Positions 39,417 to 49,652 of a stretch of DNA of 64,000 nucleotides are shown here, piece after piece. The translations under genes and the position numbers were made by a program. Each line of letters starts with the position of its first letter. The first letter of the stretch is position 1. The stretch comes from Azotobacter salinestris (lineage in GTDB: Bacteria; Pseudomonadota; Gammaproteobacteria; Pseudomonadales; Pseudomonadaceae). The stretch spans positions 1,983,001-2,047,000 of the forward strand of contig NZ_CP045302.1 in the NCBI RefSeq assembly GCF_009363155.1, read 5' to 3'. The notes under the pieces were generated by a model. The model was not told where the DNA came from. It searched no databases and worked only from the letters and a program-made list of their open reading frames with translations.

Positions 39417-41987
39417 CTACCTCGCCAGCAGCACTCCAGCGGCCTCCGGCGTGGCCTCGTCGGTCGCGTGGCGGCGGCACCGGGCACTCCGAGCATGCCG
39501 CCATGGCGCCAGCCAGTTCTCCCGGCCCTCCTCCCACAGCTGCAGGTGCAGGCGCGACAGGGCCACCGGGTCGCTCAGCAAGGCCAGACGCGTTTCGCCA
39601 TCGAGCCCTTGCGGCCCGGCTGCCAGCGCCTGCTCCACACGCTCGCGGCGCCGCGTCTCGATCGCCTGGGCGGTGCCGTGCCGCGCCGTGCCCATGGCGC
39701 AGGCCAGGGCGTTGAGCTGCGGATCGACGGCGGCCCGGATGAAACCGTCCTGGAGTGCTTGCCGCCGATTCTCTCGGCTGTACGCGTCGGTAGCGCGCAG
39801 TTCCCGTGGCATGTCGTACTCCTCTGGAATGAGGAACAGCCTCCCATGACGTGCGCATGCCCCCCATTTGACCCAGCTGGTGACCACCGACACCGGGATG
39901 GACAGTATCAGCGAGCCCAGGATGGGTGACAGCCACCAGAGGAAGCGGGGGTTCAGCCAGGCCACCAGCAGCGCCCAGGCGATGCCGAGCAGGGTCTGCC
40001 CGCCGTGCCGGCGCAACGCCTCGCCCCAGGTAGTGGCATCGTCGTCGCGCTGTGGCGACTTCCATTGCACCGACCGGCCGAGGAAGGCGGCGAATACGAA
40101 GCGGGTGTGAAAAAGCATGCGTACCGGCGCCACCAGCATCGAGAAGCACATCTCCAGCAGCATGCTCAGGGCCACCTTGAACGCGCCCCCATAGGCCCTG
40201 GCCCCCTTCGCCCAGACCAGGATCACGCTGAGCAGCTTGGGCAGGAACAGCAGGGTCAGGGTGGTGGAGAACAGCGCGATGGCGCGTTCCGGGTGCCATT
40301 GCGGCCAGATCGGAAAGAGCTGCCTTGGCGCCATGAAATACTGCGGCTCCATCAACTGATGCACCGCCAGCAGGGCGGTGGAGAGCACCAGGAAGGCGAA
40401 CCACAGCGGTGCCGACAGGTAGGACATCACCCCGGTGAGGAACACCGCGCGGTGTACCGGATGCATGCCCTTGACCAGAAACAGGCGGAAGTTCATCAGG
40501 TTGCCGTGACACCAGCGACGGTCGCGCTTGAGCTCGTCGAGCAGGTTCGGCGGCAGCTCCTCGTAGCTGCCCGGCAGGTCGTAGGCGATCCACACGCCCC
40601 AGCCGGCGCGGCGCATCAGCGCCGCCTCGACGAAGTCGTGGGAAAGGATCGCCCCGGCGAACGCCCCCTTGCCCGACAGCGGCGCCAGCGCGCAGTGCTC
40701 GATGAACGGCTTGATGCGGATGATCGCGTTGTGCCCCCAGTAGTGCGACTCGCCGAGCTGCCAGAAGTGCAGGCCGGCCGTGAACAGCGGGCCGTAGACG
40801 CGGGTGGCGAACTGCTGCATGCGTGCGTAGAGGGTGTCCATGCCCGAAGCCTTGGGCGCGGTCTGGATGATCCCGGCCCCGGGGTTGGCCTCCATCAGCC
40901 GCACCAGCTTGGTCAGGCACTCGCCGCTCATCACGCTGTCGGCGTCCATCACCACCATGTAGCGGTACTGGCTGCCCCAGCGCCGGCAGAAGTCGTCGAT
41001 GTTGCCGCTCTTGCGCTTCACCCGGCGCCGCCGGCGGCGGTAGAAGATGCGCCCGAAGCCGCCGGTCTCGCGGCACAGCTCGAGCCAGGCCTGCTGCTCG
41101 GCGGCGGCGATGTCCGCCGAGCCGCTGTCGCTGAGGACGAAGAAATCGAAGCGCTCCAGTTCGCCGCTGGCGGCCAGCGACTCGTAGGTCGCCCGCAGGC
41201 CGGCGAACACCCGCGCCACGTCCTCGTTGCAGATCGGCATGACGATGGCCGTGCGCGCTTCGGCGGCGATCGGCTCGTCGTCGCTCACGCTGCTGCCGGA
41301 GATGCGGTAGCGGTCGCGTCCGGTGAGCAGCTCCCAGAAGCCCATCAGGGCCGTCCAGAAGCCGGCCGAGACCCAGCAGAAGAGGACGGTGAAGAGCGAC
41401 AGCACGCCGAACTGGAGGACATACGGCAAGACCTGCTGCAGGCTCTGCTGCCAGCTCTGCCGGCTGATCTCCGCGAGATCGACGAAGGCCCAGCCCTGAT
41501 AGGGCAGGATGTCCTTCATGTACCAGGTGGCCACACTGGTCTGGCCCAGCATCAGCAGCAGCAGGATGAGCCGGCGCCGCGAGCCGACCCGCTGCCAGTG
41601 CGCCTTCGGCAGGTCGCGGGTCGCCCTGGGCGGGCTCCGGCGGCCGGTGAGCCGGCGCCAGGCGCGCACCAGCAGGTTGGTACGCCAGGGCTCGGGGATG
41701 ACCCGGGTGCGCCGGATCGGCGGAGCCGCCTCCAGGCAGGGACGGCCACAGGTATCCCTGCCTGGCGAGCCGGCCTCGTCCGGCTCGCCGCGGCCACCCA
41801 GCGCCAGGCGCCGGGCGGCCGAGGCCAGGGCGGGATCGCCGGCCTCTGCCGGAGCTTCCCCGGCAAGCCGCCGGTGCAGTTCGGCGAGCGAGCCGGCCTC
41901 GGCCAGGCCTTCGCGCTCCCGCGCATCGAGCGGCAGATGTTCGAGATATTCGGCCAGCAGAGCTTCGGTGGGCGTCGGATTATTCAT
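39417..41987 (-). CDS. opgH: Glucan glucosyltransferase OpgH, copy 2
   Basis: Second OpgH-type GT2 membrane enzyme. 856 residues from the ATG at 41987 ([20 protein letters not shown]); an open frame extends upstream to 42083 but overlaps opgG2. Motifs are intact: [39 protein letters not shown]. The core is nearly identical to copy 1, while residues 1-250 and the C-terminal third differ more. The C-terminus lacks the Ser/Pro tail of copy 1. The 8-bp overlap with the opgG2 stop keeps the opgG-opgH coupling. It probably arose by tandem duplication. Whether both copies make the same glucan cannot be told. Confidence 0.94.
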   Translation of the reverse strand: MNNPTPTEALLAEYLEHLPLDAREREGLAEAGSLAELHRRLAGEAPAEAGDPALASAARRLALGGRGEPDEAGSPGRDTCGRPCLEAAPPIRRTRVIPEPWRTNLLVRAWRRLTGRRSPPRATRDLPKAHWQRVGSRRRLILLLLMLGQTSVATWYMKDILPYQGWAFVDLAEISRQSWQQSLQQVLPYVLQFGVLSLFTVLFCWVSAGFWTALMGFWELLTGRDRYRISGSSVSDDEPIAAEARTAIVMPICNEDVARVFAGLRATYESLAASGELERFDFFVLSDSGSADIAAAEQQAWLELCRETGGFGRIFYRRRRRRVKRKSGNIDDFCRRWGSQYRYMVVMDADSVMSGECLTKLVRLMEANPGAGIIQTAPKASGMDTLYARMQQFATRVYGPLFTAGLHFWQLGESHYWGHNAIIRIKPFIEHCALAPLSGKGAFAGAILSHDFVEAALMRRAGWGVWIAYDLPGSYEELPPNLLDELKRDRRWCHGNLMNFRLFLVKGMHPVHRAVFLTGVMSYLSAPLWFAFLVLSTALLAVHQLMEPQYFMAPRQLFPIWPQWHPERAIALFSTTLTLLFLPKLLSVILVWAKGARAYGGAFKVALSMLLEMCFSMLVAPVRMLFHTRFVFAAFLGRSVQWKSPQRDDDATTWGEALRRHGGQTLLGIAWALLVAWLNPRFLWWLSPILGSLILSIPVSVVTSWVKWGACARHGRLFLIPEEYDMPRELRATDAYSRENRRQALQDGFIRAAVDPQLNALACAMGTARHGTAQAIETRRRERVEQALAAGPQGLDGETRLALLSDPVALSRLHLQLWEEGRENWLAPWRHARSARCRRHATDEATPEAAGVLLAR

Positions 41988-43554
41988 TGGCGGGCAACTG
42001 GTAGCTCCAGGTTTCGGTGAGGGTTTTCTTGCCGTTGACCAGCGCGACGCGCATCTCCGTCGGCTTCTTCGGGTCCTTGACACTGACCCGCAGCATCAGG
42101 CGCCAGCCCTTGGTGGCCGGGTTGTAGCGCAGGCTGTTCTCCTTCACCTCGGCGTTGCCGTCGACGCCGATCTGTGGAGCGAGCGGCGCATCCGGCGGCA
42201 GACCCTTCAGCGCCGGCCCCTCGAAGTCGACCACGAGCGCCGTGCTGCCGTCCGGCTGGCGGATCAGGTTCTTCTGCTTCACGTCGCCCGCCGCGCGCAG
42301 GGTCTGCTCGACCCAGGCCGAATCCCGGTCGTGCAGCCCCGGCTCGTCGCGGGTCCAGTGCAGGCGGTAGCTCAGGTCCAGCGGCTGGCCCGGCTCCGGC
42401 TGGCTGGCCGGACTCCAGAAGGCGACGATGTTGTCGTTGGTCTCGTCCGGGGTAGGGATCTCGACCAGCTCCACGCTGCCATTGCCCCAGTCGCCCTGCG
42501 GCTCGACCCAGGCGCTCGGGCGCAGGTCGTAGCGGTCGTCCAGATCCTCGTAGCGCGAGAATTCGCGGCCGCGCTGCAGCAGGCCAAAGCCCTTCGGGTT
42601 CTCCACGCTGTAGCTGCTCACCGAGAGGTGCTTCGGATTGTTCAGCGGGCGCCAGATCCATTCGTCGTTGCCGGCATGGATCTGCAGACCGCTGGAGTCG
42701 TGCAGTTCCGGACGGTAGTTGGGCTGCGCCGGAGGCTGGTTGCCGCCGAACAGGAACATGCTGGTCAGCGGCGCCAGGCCCAGCTTGCCGACCTTGTCGC
42801 GCAGGAACAGCCGGGACTGGACGTCGACCACGGCGTCGCGGCCCGGGTGCAGCACGAAGCGGTAGGCACCGGTGGCGCGTGGCGAGTCGAGCAGGGCGAA
42901 GATCGTCAGGTGCTTGTCCTGCGGCTTCGGCTGCTCGATCCAGAACTCGCGAAAGCGCGGGAACTCCTCGCCCGAAGGCTGCGCCGTGTCGATCGCCAGG
43001 CCACGGGCGGACAGGCCGTAGGCCTGGCCCTTGCCGACCACCCGGAAATAGCTGGCGCCGAGGAAGGTGGTGATCTCGTCGCGCTTGCCCGCACCGTTGA
43101 TCGGATAGAGCACGCGGAAGCCGGCGTAGCCGAGATTCTGAGTGGCGTTGCGATCGAACTTCAGGGTGCCGAAGTCGAAGCGTGTGGGGTCATAGGGGAT
43201 TTCCGCGACCCGGTTGCCGGCGATTTCGTTGATCTTCACCGGCGTGTTGAAGTGCATGCCCTGGTGGTAGAAGCTCAGCTTGAAGGGCGTCTTCCTGTCC
43301 GACCAGTAGGCCTTGTCCTCGCGGAAACGGATCTGCTGGTAGTCGGCAAACTTCATCTCGCCGAACTCGGCGGGCAGGTTGCTGGCGGGAGCGACGAACT
43401 TTTCCGCGGCCAGGCCCTTCGCCCTCTCGGCCACGTCGTCGAAGCCGAAGGCCCAGGCCGGGGCGGGCTCCAGCGTCAGGATGAGAGCCCCGGCCAACAG
43501 CAGGCCATGCAAACAGTGGTTGCGTGATGCAGATAGAACAGCGCGAAAAGCCAC
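41980..43554 (-). CDS. opgG: Periplasmic glucan synthesis protein OpgG, copy 2
   Basis: 524 residues from the GTG at 43552-43554, chosen because AGGAGG lies just upstream and the length matches copy 1; the frame is open to 43719 but without a plausible start. Signal peptide ([21 protein letters not shown]), then the OpgG blocks [67 protein letters not shown] and [17 protein letters not shown]. The N-terminal mature region looks more like typical pseudomonad OpgG than copy 1 does. First gene of the upstream opgGH pair. Confidence 0.94.
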   Translation of the reverse strand: MAFRAVLSASRNHCLHGLLLAGALILTLEPAPAWAFGFDDVAERAKGLAAEKFVAPASNLPAEFGEMKFADYQQIRFREDKAYWSDRKTPFKLSFYHQGMHFNTPVKINEIAGNRVAEIPYDPTRFDFGTLKFDRNATQNLGYAGFRVLYPINGAGKRDEITTFLGASYFRVVGKGQAYGLSARGLAIDTAQPSGEEFPRFREFWIEQPKPQDKHLTIFALLDSPRATGAYRFVLHPGRDAVVDVQSRLFLRDKVGKLGLAPLTSMFLFGGNQPPAQPNYRPELHDSSGLQIHAGNDEWIWRPLNNPKHLSVSSYSVENPKGFGLLQRGREFSRYEDLDDRYDLRPSAWVEPQGDWGNGSVELVEIPTPDETNDNIVAFWSPASQPEPGQPLDLSYRLHWTRDEPGLHDRDSAWVEQTLRAAGDVKQKNLIRQPDGSTALVVDFEGPALKGLPPDAPLAPQIGVDGNAEVKENSLRYNPATKGWRLMLRVSVKDPKKPTEMRVALVNGKKTLTETWSYQLPANE

Positions 43555-43744
43555 GAATCCTCCTGTTATCCAATACAAGAACGAAGATGCTGCCTGCCAG
43601 GACAGCACCGGACACCAGGGAGTGGGACCAGGGTGCCAAGAGGTGAGTTCCGCTTCGCTGCAACCGCTTGTCTGCCCGGCAGGCGAACGCGAAACCCAGG
43701 CGCCCTGGAGAGGCACCATTCCGATACCGCGTCGGCGGGTCGTC
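43555..43744. other. opgG2 upstream region
   Basis: 190 bp between the opgG2 start and the TerC-like remnant. Only the AGGAGG ribosome site of opgG2 (about 43559-43564) is clear. Open frames here are continuations of neighbouring frames without recognisable domains. Confidence 0.5.
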
Positions 43745-43935
43745 CTCCCATGGAAAACAGCCCCCGCCGAGCCGCAGCCCGAGGGTCACCGCCCGTGAGA
43801 TTCAGGCCGGCAGCTTGCCGACGATGCCGACCAGGAAGAGCGTCCACCGATGAACACCAGCACCAGCGCGTACTTGCTGTAGCCGAAGCGTTGGATCATC
43901 GCGGCGAGGGCGAAGTACGGGACGCGCAGGCCCTG
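43745..43935 (-). pseudogene. TerC-family membrane protein remnant (C-terminal end)
   Basis: Minus-strand translation gives LRVPYFALAAMIQRFGYSKY, then ALVLVFIGG, a frame change near 43850, TLFLVGIVGKLPA, an in-frame TGA at 43802-43804, and [14 protein letters not shown] beyond it. The order and content match the last two helices of TerC/Alx-type proteins (family-like FALAAMI.RF.YLKYAL..VLVFIG.K...), read through one frameshift and one stop. The upstream part of the gene is missing. Family assignment is from memory of the motif and is moderate. Confidence 0.55.
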
Positions 43936-44065
43936 TCCTCCAACAGCGCCCGGCCTCATGCCTGCGACTATCGACAGAGGCCGGCGTGGCCGCCCGTCGG
44001 GCCTTGCCGCACCCGGCCCGGCAACCGTTAAGCTGGGGCCTCGTCCCCCTCAGCCGGAGATCGCC

Positions 44066-44518
44066 ATGCTTCTGACCATCGACCTGCAACGACTGGAAAA
44101 TGCCCTGGAAGGCGACGAAGCCGTCGATCACTACCTGGACCTGGATACCGGCGAGATCCTCACAGTCGGTCCCGAGGCGCCGATTCCGGGCAGCACCGAG
44201 AAGTACGACGTGCAACCCGAGCGCTACCTGCCCATCGAGCCCCTGCCCGGCGCCAAGAGCCTGGCCATGCGCGAGGACTTCCTCTACACCCAGCCGGACC
44301 CGCACGCGCACCCGCTGCTCAGCCGCGCCTTGAGCGGGCGCCGGCCGCTGCGTACCTTCGACTACGGACTGGAGCACTTCCCGCGGATGCGCGAGGCCTG
44401 GCACCTCTACCGCCAGCGGCGGCTGCGCGAGTACGCCCTGGAGTGGCTGGAGGACAACGGCCTGGAGCCGGCGAGCGACCTCAGGCCTCGAGCAGGAAGG
44501 TCACTGGGCCGTCGTTGA
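44066..44518 (+). CDS. UPF0158-like hypothetical protein
   Basis: 150 residues from the ATG at 44066, with CCGGAGAT upstream. [37 protein letters not shown] resembles the UPF0158 family start (short acidic segment with YLDLDTGE). The middle ([40 protein letters not shown]) is helical and matches the family end. The function is unknown. The last 38 bp overlap the 3' end of dtd on the other strand. Confidence 0.75.
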   Translation: MLLTIDLQRLENALEGDEAVDHYLDLDTGEILTVGPEAPIPGSTEKYDVQPERYLPIEPLPGAKSLAMREDFLYTQPDPHAHPLLSRALSGRRPLRTFDYGLEHFPRMREAWHLYRQRRLREYALEWLEDNGLEPASDLRPRAGRSLGRR

Positions 44519-44918
44519 CCAGCTCGACCTGCATGTGGGCGCCGAAGCGCCCGCTGGCGACCTGCGGATGGCGCTCGCGGGCCAGCGCCAGCAGCGCCTC
44601 GAACAGCGCCTGGCCCTGCGCCGGCGGCGCGGCGCTGGAGAAGCTCGGACGCAGCCCGCTTCCGGTATCGGCGGCGAGGGTGAACTGCGAGACCAGCAGC
44701 AGGCCGCCGCCGACCTGGCTCAGGGACAGGTTCATGCGCCCCTCGGCGTCGGCGAACACCCGGTAGTTGAGCAGCCGGTGCAGCATCCGCCCGACGCTGT
44801 CCCGGTCGTCCTGCGGCTCGATGCCGACCAGCGCCAGCAGGCCCTGGCCGATGGCGCCGACCTCCTCGCCCGCGACTGTCACCCGGGCCGTGGCGACCCG
44901 CTGGATCAGCGCCTTCAT
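44481..44918 (-). CDS. dtd: D-aminoacyl-tRNA deacylase
   Basis: Removes D-amino acids (and mischarged glycine) from tRNA. 145 residues. [15 protein letters not shown] start, SQFTLAADT (the SQFT active-site motif) and [11 protein letters not shown] (the GP motif) are all present. Its start overlaps the pip stop by one base (TGATG), so they are probably one transcript. Confidence 0.96.
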   Translation of the reverse strand: MKALIQRVATARVTVAGEEVGAIGQGLLALVGIEPQDDRDSVGRMLHRLLNYRVFADAEGRMNLSLSQVGGGLLLVSQFTLAADTGSGLRPSFSSAAPPAQGQALFEALLALARERHPQVASGRFGAHMQVELVNDGPVTFLLEA

Positions 44919-45883
44919 CAGGCCTCCTCGGGCGGCACGCCGAGCAGGCGCTTGGCGAGCGCGTCGGTGGCGTGCACCAAGGCATCGGCGATGCCCGGCT
45001 CGCCGGCCGCGTGCCCGGCATCGCGGATGATCTGCAGCTGGCTGTTCGGCCAGGCATGGTGCAGCTCCCAGGCATTGTCCAGCGGACAGACCACGTCGTA
45101 GCGGCCATGCACGATCACCCCCGGCAGGTGGGCGATCTTCGGCATGTCGCGCAGCAACTGGTCGGGCTCGAGGAAGGCATCGTTGACGAAGTAGTGACAC
45201 TCGATGCGGGCGATGGACAGGGCATGCTCGTGGAAGCGCTCGACCACGTCCGGGTTCGGCCGCAGGGTGGCGGTGCGCCCCTCCCAGGCCGACCAGGCCT
45301 TGGCCGCGTGCATCTTGGCGATCTCGTCGGTTCCGGTGAGGCGCTTGTAGTAGGCCTGCATCAGGTTGTCGCGCTCCTCCACCGGGATCGGCGCCAGATA
45401 GTCCTGCCAGTAGTCCGGGAACAGCCGGCTGGCGCCCTCCTGGTAGAACCAGTGGAAGTCCTGCGGGCGGCACAGGAAGATGCCGCGCAGGATCAGCGCC
45501 TTCACCCGCTCCGGATGGGTCTGGGCATAGGCCAGCGCCAGGGTCGAGCCCCAGGAGCCGCCGAACAGCACCCACTGTTCGATGCCCAGGTGCTCGCGGA
45601 TGCGCTCCATGTCCGCCACCAGATCCCAGGTGGTGTTGTTCTCCAGGCTCGCATGAGGCGTCGAGCGCCCGCAGCCGCGCTGGTCGAAGGTGACGATGCG
45701 GTACAGGTTGGGATCGAAGAAGCGCCGGCTCATGCTGTCGCAGCCCGCCCCCGGCCCGCCGTGGACGAACACCACCGGCAGGCCGTCTGGCGATCCGCTC
45801 TCGTCCACGTACAGTTCATGGGGATGGTCCACGGCCAGTTGGTGACGGGCGTAGGGTTTGATCTCTGGATACAAGGTTTGCAT
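44918..45883 (-). CDS. pip: Proline iminopeptidase
   Basis: Alpha/beta-hydrolase (peptidase S33) that cuts N-terminal proline from peptides. 321 residues from [14 protein letters not shown]. Seen: oxyanion [21 protein letters not shown], the nucleophile elbow GGSWGST, acid near GRYDVVCP and the catalytic histidine in [10 protein letters not shown]. Cytosolic. The order dtd-pip is known in Pseudomonas. Confidence 0.96.
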   Translation of the reverse strand: MQTLYPEIKPYARHQLAVDHPHELYVDESGSPDGLPVVFVHGGPGAGCDSMSRRFFDPNLYRIVTFDQRGCGRSTPHASLENNTTWDLVADMERIREHLGIEQWVLFGGSWGSTLALAYAQTHPERVKALILRGIFLCRPQDFHWFYQEGASRLFPDYWQDYLAPIPVEERDNLMQAYYKRLTGTDEIAKMHAAKAWSAWEGRTATLRPNPDVVERFHEHALSIARIECHYFVNDAFLEPDQLLRDMPKIAHLPGVIVHGRYDVVCPLDNAWELHHAWPNSQLQIIRDAGHAAGEPGIADALVHATDALAKRLLGVPPEEA

Positions 45884-46148
45884 GCTCTGCTCCAAGGCTG
45901 AACAGGACCATCCGTCCCGGGTTAGCCGGCATCATAGCCTCGAAAAGAGCCGGGGGCATGCGTCCGATCAGGCGAATTTTCCGCCTGCCGCTGCGCTTTT
46001 TTGCAGGTTGCCGCACCCCTCCCGGACGCAGCGCCAATGCCGCCGCCCACGCGGAAGGAGCGGCCCGTCGCCCCGCCGGCCGCGCGGGGGAAGCCCGCGG
46101 TGAGTACCGCCACCTGGCTGTCCAGGCTGACCTGGACGGAGCGATTCG

Positions 46149-46757
46149 ATGAGCATGCCCCCGCGCCAGCTGTACCCGATGTTCGGCCTGCTCGCTCCGG
46201 TCTGGCTGTGGGCGGCCATCGATCCTCTGAGCCGCGCGGACTGGCTGCTAGAGAACCTGCTGGTGTTCTTCTTCGGCGGCCTGCTGTTGGCGACCCACCG
46301 GCGCTTCGCCTTTTCTCCGGGCGCCTACTGGCTGTTCGCCCTGTTCCTCGCCCTGCACCTCTACGGCGCCCACTACACCTACATGGAAACGCCCCTCGGC
46401 AACTGGCTGCGCGACACCTTCAGGCTGGGCCGCAACCATTACGACCGGCTGGTGCACCTCGCCTTCGGCCTGCTGCTGGCCTGCCCGCTGCGCGAGCTGC
46501 TGGAGCGCCGCGCCGGCCTGCGCGGGTTCTGGCTGGATGGCCTGACCCTGTGCCTGGTGATGGCCATGAGCAGCCTCTACGAACAGCTGGAAATGCTCGC
46601 GACGCTGATCGTCAGCCCGGAACTGGGCACGGCCTTCCTCGGCACCCAGGGAGACGAGTGGGACGCCCAGAAGGATTCGGCGCTGGCCACGCTGGGGGCG
46701 GTCGGCGCCCTGAGGCTGCGTCGGCTGTTCGGGCGAAGCCGGGGCACGATAGCCTGA
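46149..46757 (+). CDS. DUF2238 (YjdF-type) membrane protein
   Basis: 202 residues, about five or six membrane helices. FAFSPGAYWLFALFLALHLYGAHYTYMETPLGNWL, RNHYDRLVHLAFGLLL, and the C-terminal GTQGDEWDAQKDSALATLGA are the conserved DUF2238 blocks, with His, Asp and Glu residues spaced like a membrane metal or catalytic site. The function is not established. The ATG overlaps the stop of a 64-codon frame (45958-46152) that I did not call as a gene. Confidence 0.85.
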   Translation: MSMPPRQLYPMFGLLAPVWLWAAIDPLSRADWLLENLLVFFFGGLLLATHRRFAFSPGAYWLFALFLALHLYGAHYTYMETPLGNWLRDTFRLGRNHYDRLVHLAFGLLLACPLRELLERRAGLRGFWLDGLTLCLVMAMSSLYEQLEMLATLIVSPELGTAFLGTQGDEWDAQKDSALATLGAVGALRLRRLFGRSRGTIA

Positions 46758-46852
46758 AGCCGGGCTTCTCCCCCGGCGCCGCTGGCGGCTACGCTTGAGG
46801 CAAGGCGGACTCATGGCGTCGCTCCGGGCAGCGCCGTCGCCACAGGAGGAAC

Positions 46853-47842
46853 ATGGAAGCCTCTTTCCCACGCATCGGCATCGCCGGCGCCGGCGCCATC
46901 GGCTGCACCCTGGCCGCGCGCCTGGCCTGCAGCGGCCGGGCCGTCAGCCTGCTGGCCCGCGGCGCGACCCTGGAGGCGCTGCGCCGCGACGGCGTGCGCC
47001 TGACCGACTGGCAGGGCCATCACCGCGCGGCAGTGACGGCCAGCAACCGGGGGGCGGAGCTCGGCGAGCAGGATCTCCTGTTTCTCTGCACCAAGGCCCA
47101 CGACCTGCCGGCACTGCTGCCGGCCATCGAGCCCATGCTCGGCGCCGACACCCTGGTGGTGCCGGTGGTCAACGGCGTGCCCTGGTGGTACTTCCTGGGC
47201 GAAGGCGGACGCTTCGCCGGGCAGCACGTCGAGACGGTCGATCCCGGCGGACGGCTCGCCGCGCGCCTGGCCCCGCCGCGCCTGATCGGCTGCGTGGCCT
47301 TCATCACCGCCGAATCGCCGGCCCCCGGCGTGGCGCTGACCACCAACCCCTTGCGGATGGTCTTCGGCGAGCCGGACAACCGTCCGAGCCAGCGCCTGGA
47401 ACGCCTGTGCGCGCTGGTCGAGGCGGCCGGCATCGAGGCCCGCGCGAGCGAGCGCATCCGCGACGCGCTGTGGACCAAGATCATCGCCAACCTCAGCTCC
47501 AACCCGCTGTCGGTGATCAGCGGCGCCACCCTGGAGGAGGTCTATACCAGCCCCGAGCTGCACGCGCTGGTCTGCGACCTGCTGCACGAGGGGCTGCTGG
47601 TCGCCGCCGCCTACGGCGCACGGCTGGAGCTCGACCCGCCGGGCTTTCTCGAGCGCGGCGCGGCCATGGGCGCGGTGCGCACCTCGATGCTGCAGGACCA
47701 TGTGCGGGGACGCCCGCTGGAGCTGGCGGCGATCGGCGACGCAGTGCTCGAACTGGCCGCCAGGCTGGACATTCCGCTGCCACGCAGCCGCGAGATCATT
47801 GCCCTGGCGCGCTTCTGCAGCGGCCGGGGACGCCCCTGCTAG
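46853..47842 (+). CDS. 2-dehydropantoate 2-reductase family protein
   Basis: Ketopantoate reductase-type oxidoreductase. 329 residues: N-terminal NADP Rossmann motif GIAGAGAIGCTLAARLA (8-24), VVPVVNGVPWW, and C-terminal ApbA/PanE domain with WTKIIANLSSNPLSVISGATLEEV (catalytic-lysine region) and GAVRTSMLQDHVRGRPLE. It is probably one of the PanE paralogues common in pseudomonads, so I give no symbol. The real substrate could be another 2-oxoacid. The thioesterase gene follows 34 bp later. Confidence 0.85.
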   Translation: MEASFPRIGIAGAGAIGCTLAARLACSGRAVSLLARGATLEALRRDGVRLTDWQGHHRAAVTASNRGAELGEQDLLFLCTKAHDLPALLPAIEPMLGADTLVVPVVNGVPWWYFLGEGGRFAGQHVETVDPGGRLAARLAPPRLIGCVAFITAESPAPGVALTTNPLRMVFGEPDNRPSQRLERLCALVEAAGIEARASERIRDALWTKIIANLSSNPLSVISGATLEEVYTSPELHALVCDLLHEGLLVAAAYGARLELDPPGFLERGAAMGAVRTSMLQDHVRGRPLELAAIGDAVLELAARLDIPLPRSREIIALARFCSGRGRPC

Positions 47843-47876
47843 ATTCGAACCCTCATTACAAGCCCGAGAGCACTTC

Positions 47877-48326
47877 ATGGCCAGACTGCACCTGGAAATC
47901 CCCGAGCATGCCTTCCTCTACCGCACCGAGATGAGCGTGCGCACCAGCGACGTCAACGGCGCCCGCCATCTGGGCAACGACGCGCTGGTCTCGATGCTCT
48001 CCGAAGCGCGCTCGCGCTTTCTGTTCGCCCACGGCATCGACGACAGTGGCGCCGAAACCGAGGGCCCCGGCATCATCGTCACCGACCTCGCCACCCTCTA
48101 CAAGGCCGAGGCCCACGCCCGCGACCGGCTGCTGTTCGAGGTGGGGCTGGCGGACTTCAACCGCTACGGCGGCGACATCGTGTTCCGCGTCAGCCGCCCG
48201 GCCGACGACGCCCTGCTGGCACTGGCCAAGTACGGCTTCGTGTTCTTCGACTATGGCGCCGGCACGGTGGTGCCGATCCCCGAGGCCTTCGCCGCGCGTT
48301 TTCCGGAGGTCAACCGGCTGTCGTAG
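47877..48326 (+). CDS. Hotdog-fold (4HBT-type) thioesterase
   Basis: 149 residues from the ATG at 47877. YRTEMSVRTSDVNGARHLGNDALVSMLSEARSRFL is the hotdog active-site region (D..GH.N-like, here DVNGARHLGND). A central FEVGLADFNRYGGDIVFRV strand follows. It probably hydrolyses an acyl-CoA, substrate unknown. It is likely co-transcribed with the preceding reductase. Its last 17 bp overlap the cupin gene on the other strand. Confidence 0.8.
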   Translation: MARLHLEIPEHAFLYRTEMSVRTSDVNGARHLGNDALVSMLSEARSRFLFAHGIDDSGAETEGPGIIVTDLATLYKAEAHARDRLLFEVGLADFNRYGGDIVFRVSRPADDALLALAKYGFVFFDYGAGTVVPIPEAFAARFPEVNRLS

Positions 48327-48654
48327 CGCCCTTCGCATGCACCGCCAGCCAGACCGTCGGGCCGGCCGGATCGGTGGCCTCGACGCGGTGGCGCTCGCCG
48401 GCCGGAATCAGCAGGTGATCGCCCACCGCCAGAGCGATCGGCCGGGGCCGGCTTTCCAGGCGCAGCACCGCGCTGCCGGCCAGGAGCAGCACCCACTCGT
48501 CCCAGTCCTGGTCGTACCAGAAGCCCGGCGGGCTGGCCTGGCCCCGGGAGACGATGCGCTCGACCCGGCAACCGGGCAGGCTGAGCAGGTCGTCGAAGCG
48601 CTCGCCCGCCGAGGCGTCGGGCAGCGGCCGGAAGAGGTTGGGAAGGGACGGCAT
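48310..48654 (-). CDS. Small cupin-domain protein
   Basis: 114 residues, MPSLPNLFRPLPDASAGERFDDLL. A single cupin barrel: WDEWVLLLAGSAVLRLE and GDHLLIPAGERHRVEATDPAG carry the usual Gly/Pro/His pattern (possible metal ligands His and Glu). It lies 17 bp downstream of the lipocalin stop on the same strand. The substrate or metal is unknown. Confidence 0.82.
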   Translation of the reverse strand: MPSLPNLFRPLPDASAGERFDDLLSLPGCRVERIVSRGQASPPGFWYDQDWDEWVLLLAGSAVLRLESRPRPIALAVGDHLLIPAGERHRVEATDPAGPTVWLAVHAKGATTAG

Positions 48655-48671
48655 GGAGACTCCTGGCAGTG

Positions 48672-49250
48672 TCAGGGAGCGGCGGCCGGCGCCGCCGGGT
48701 CTTCGGGCCGCCAGATCAGCAGCTCGAGATGGTAGCCCCGCTCGCGGGCCAGCTTGAGCAGGCGCTCGCGGTCCTGCGGGGCGATGGTGGTGTCGCGGGA
48801 GAGTATCCAGAGGAATTCGCGGTCGGGGCTGCCGACCAGGGCCAGGCGGTAGTCCGGGTCGACGTGCAGCACCCAGTAGTCGCCCTCGGCCAGGACCGGA
48901 AAACCGTAGCCGAAGACGTTGTGGAAGCGCACCCAGAGCCGGTCGGTGCGGCCCCGCTGCAGCGGCCGGGCCGTGCCGCTGGCCTCCAGCCATTCGCCGG
49001 CGGCCGTTCGGCAGCGGTTGAGCACGGCCAGAACGTCGGGGGACAGCAGTCGATAATGGGCTTCTGCCTGACGGCAGCGGCTCTGGAACGGCACCGGCAG
49101 ACGCGCCAGCTCGTACCAGGTGCCCTGGTAGCGTTCGAGGTCCACCGCGCCGGCGGTAGCCGGCGGCTCCCGCCCCCAGTAGGCGCAGCCGCCGAGCAGC
49201 AGGCCGAGTCCGGCCAGGCCGAGCGCACGCCACGGCCCGGCCCGCCTCAC
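48672..49250 (-). CDS. blc: Outer-membrane lipocalin (Blc-type) lipoprotein
   Basis: 192 residues from the GTG at 49248-49250, which overlaps the stop of the upstream lipoprotein gene (GTGA). Signal peptide with lipobox LLGGC. Lipocalin signature LERYQGTWYELARLPVPFQ, central VRFHNVFGYGFPVLAEGDYWVLHVDPDYRLALVGSPDREFLWILSR matching Blc, which binds lysophospholipids and fatty acids at the outer membrane. The Pseudomonas blc orthologue also lies near fbp. Confidence 0.9.
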   Translation of the reverse strand: MRRAGPWRALGLAGLGLLLGGCAYWGREPPATAGAVDLERYQGTWYELARLPVPFQSRCRQAEAHYRLLSPDVLAVLNRCRTAAGEWLEASGTARPLQRGRTDRLWVRFHNVFGYGFPVLAEGDYWVLHVDPDYRLALVGSPDREFLWILSRDTTIAPQDRERLLKLARERGYHLELLIWRPEDPAAPAAAP

Positions 49251-49501
49251 CGCAGGCCCTGCCCCGAGAACAGCAGCACCTTGTCGCCGCCGAACTGGAT
49301 GCTGATGAATTTCTGCTGATCGCCCCAGGTGCAGCTGGAGAAACCGAGCGCCCCGGAGCACTCGGCGGGTTTGCCGAGCAGCTGCTCGACCTCGGGACGG
49401 GTCATGCCGGGCTTGAGCCGGGAATAGTTCTCCTGGTTGAGCCTGTCGTTGCAGGCAGCCAGCAGGAGACAGAGGGACAGCAGGGCGAAGCGAGGCGACA
49501 T
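49247..49501 (-). CDS. Small SmpA/BamE-like lipoprotein
   Basis: 84 residues from the ATG at 49501 (MSPRFALLSLCLLLAAC), a signal peptide with lipobox LLAAC. NYSRLKPGMTRPEVEQLLGKPAECSGALGFSSCTWG resembles the SmpA/OmlA-type fold (the KPGMTRxEVxxLLGxP motif). Possible periplasmic or outer-membrane lipoprotein; the function is unknown. Coupled to the lipocalin gene. Confidence 0.78.
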   Translation of the reverse strand: MSPRFALLSLCLLLAACNDRLNQENYSRLKPGMTRPEVEQLLGKPAECSGALGFSSCTWGDQQKFISIQFGGDKVLLFSGQGLR

Positions 49502-49652
49502 CGATGGACATCCTGGCAAGGGAGAAGCGACAAGCCTGACATGATAACGCCCCAGGTGGCATCGGAGTCTCGTGGAAGCCGGAGCCGGCGGGAAATGCCG
49601 ATCCGGCCACAGTCGCGGCGCTGCCGCCCGGTGGAGGCGGCAGCGGCAGGGA

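Noticed and set aside
45958-46152. 64-codon frame ending on the DUF2238 start (ATGA overlap)
   Set aside because: Overlap suggests coupling, but the product is Arg/Ala-rich without homology that I recognise, and there is no clear ribosome site.
44481-48326. Convergent 3' overlaps (UPF0158/dtd, thioesterase/cupin) as antisense regulation
   Set aside because: Overlaps of 38 and 17 bp are common in compact genomes, and nothing else points to regulation.
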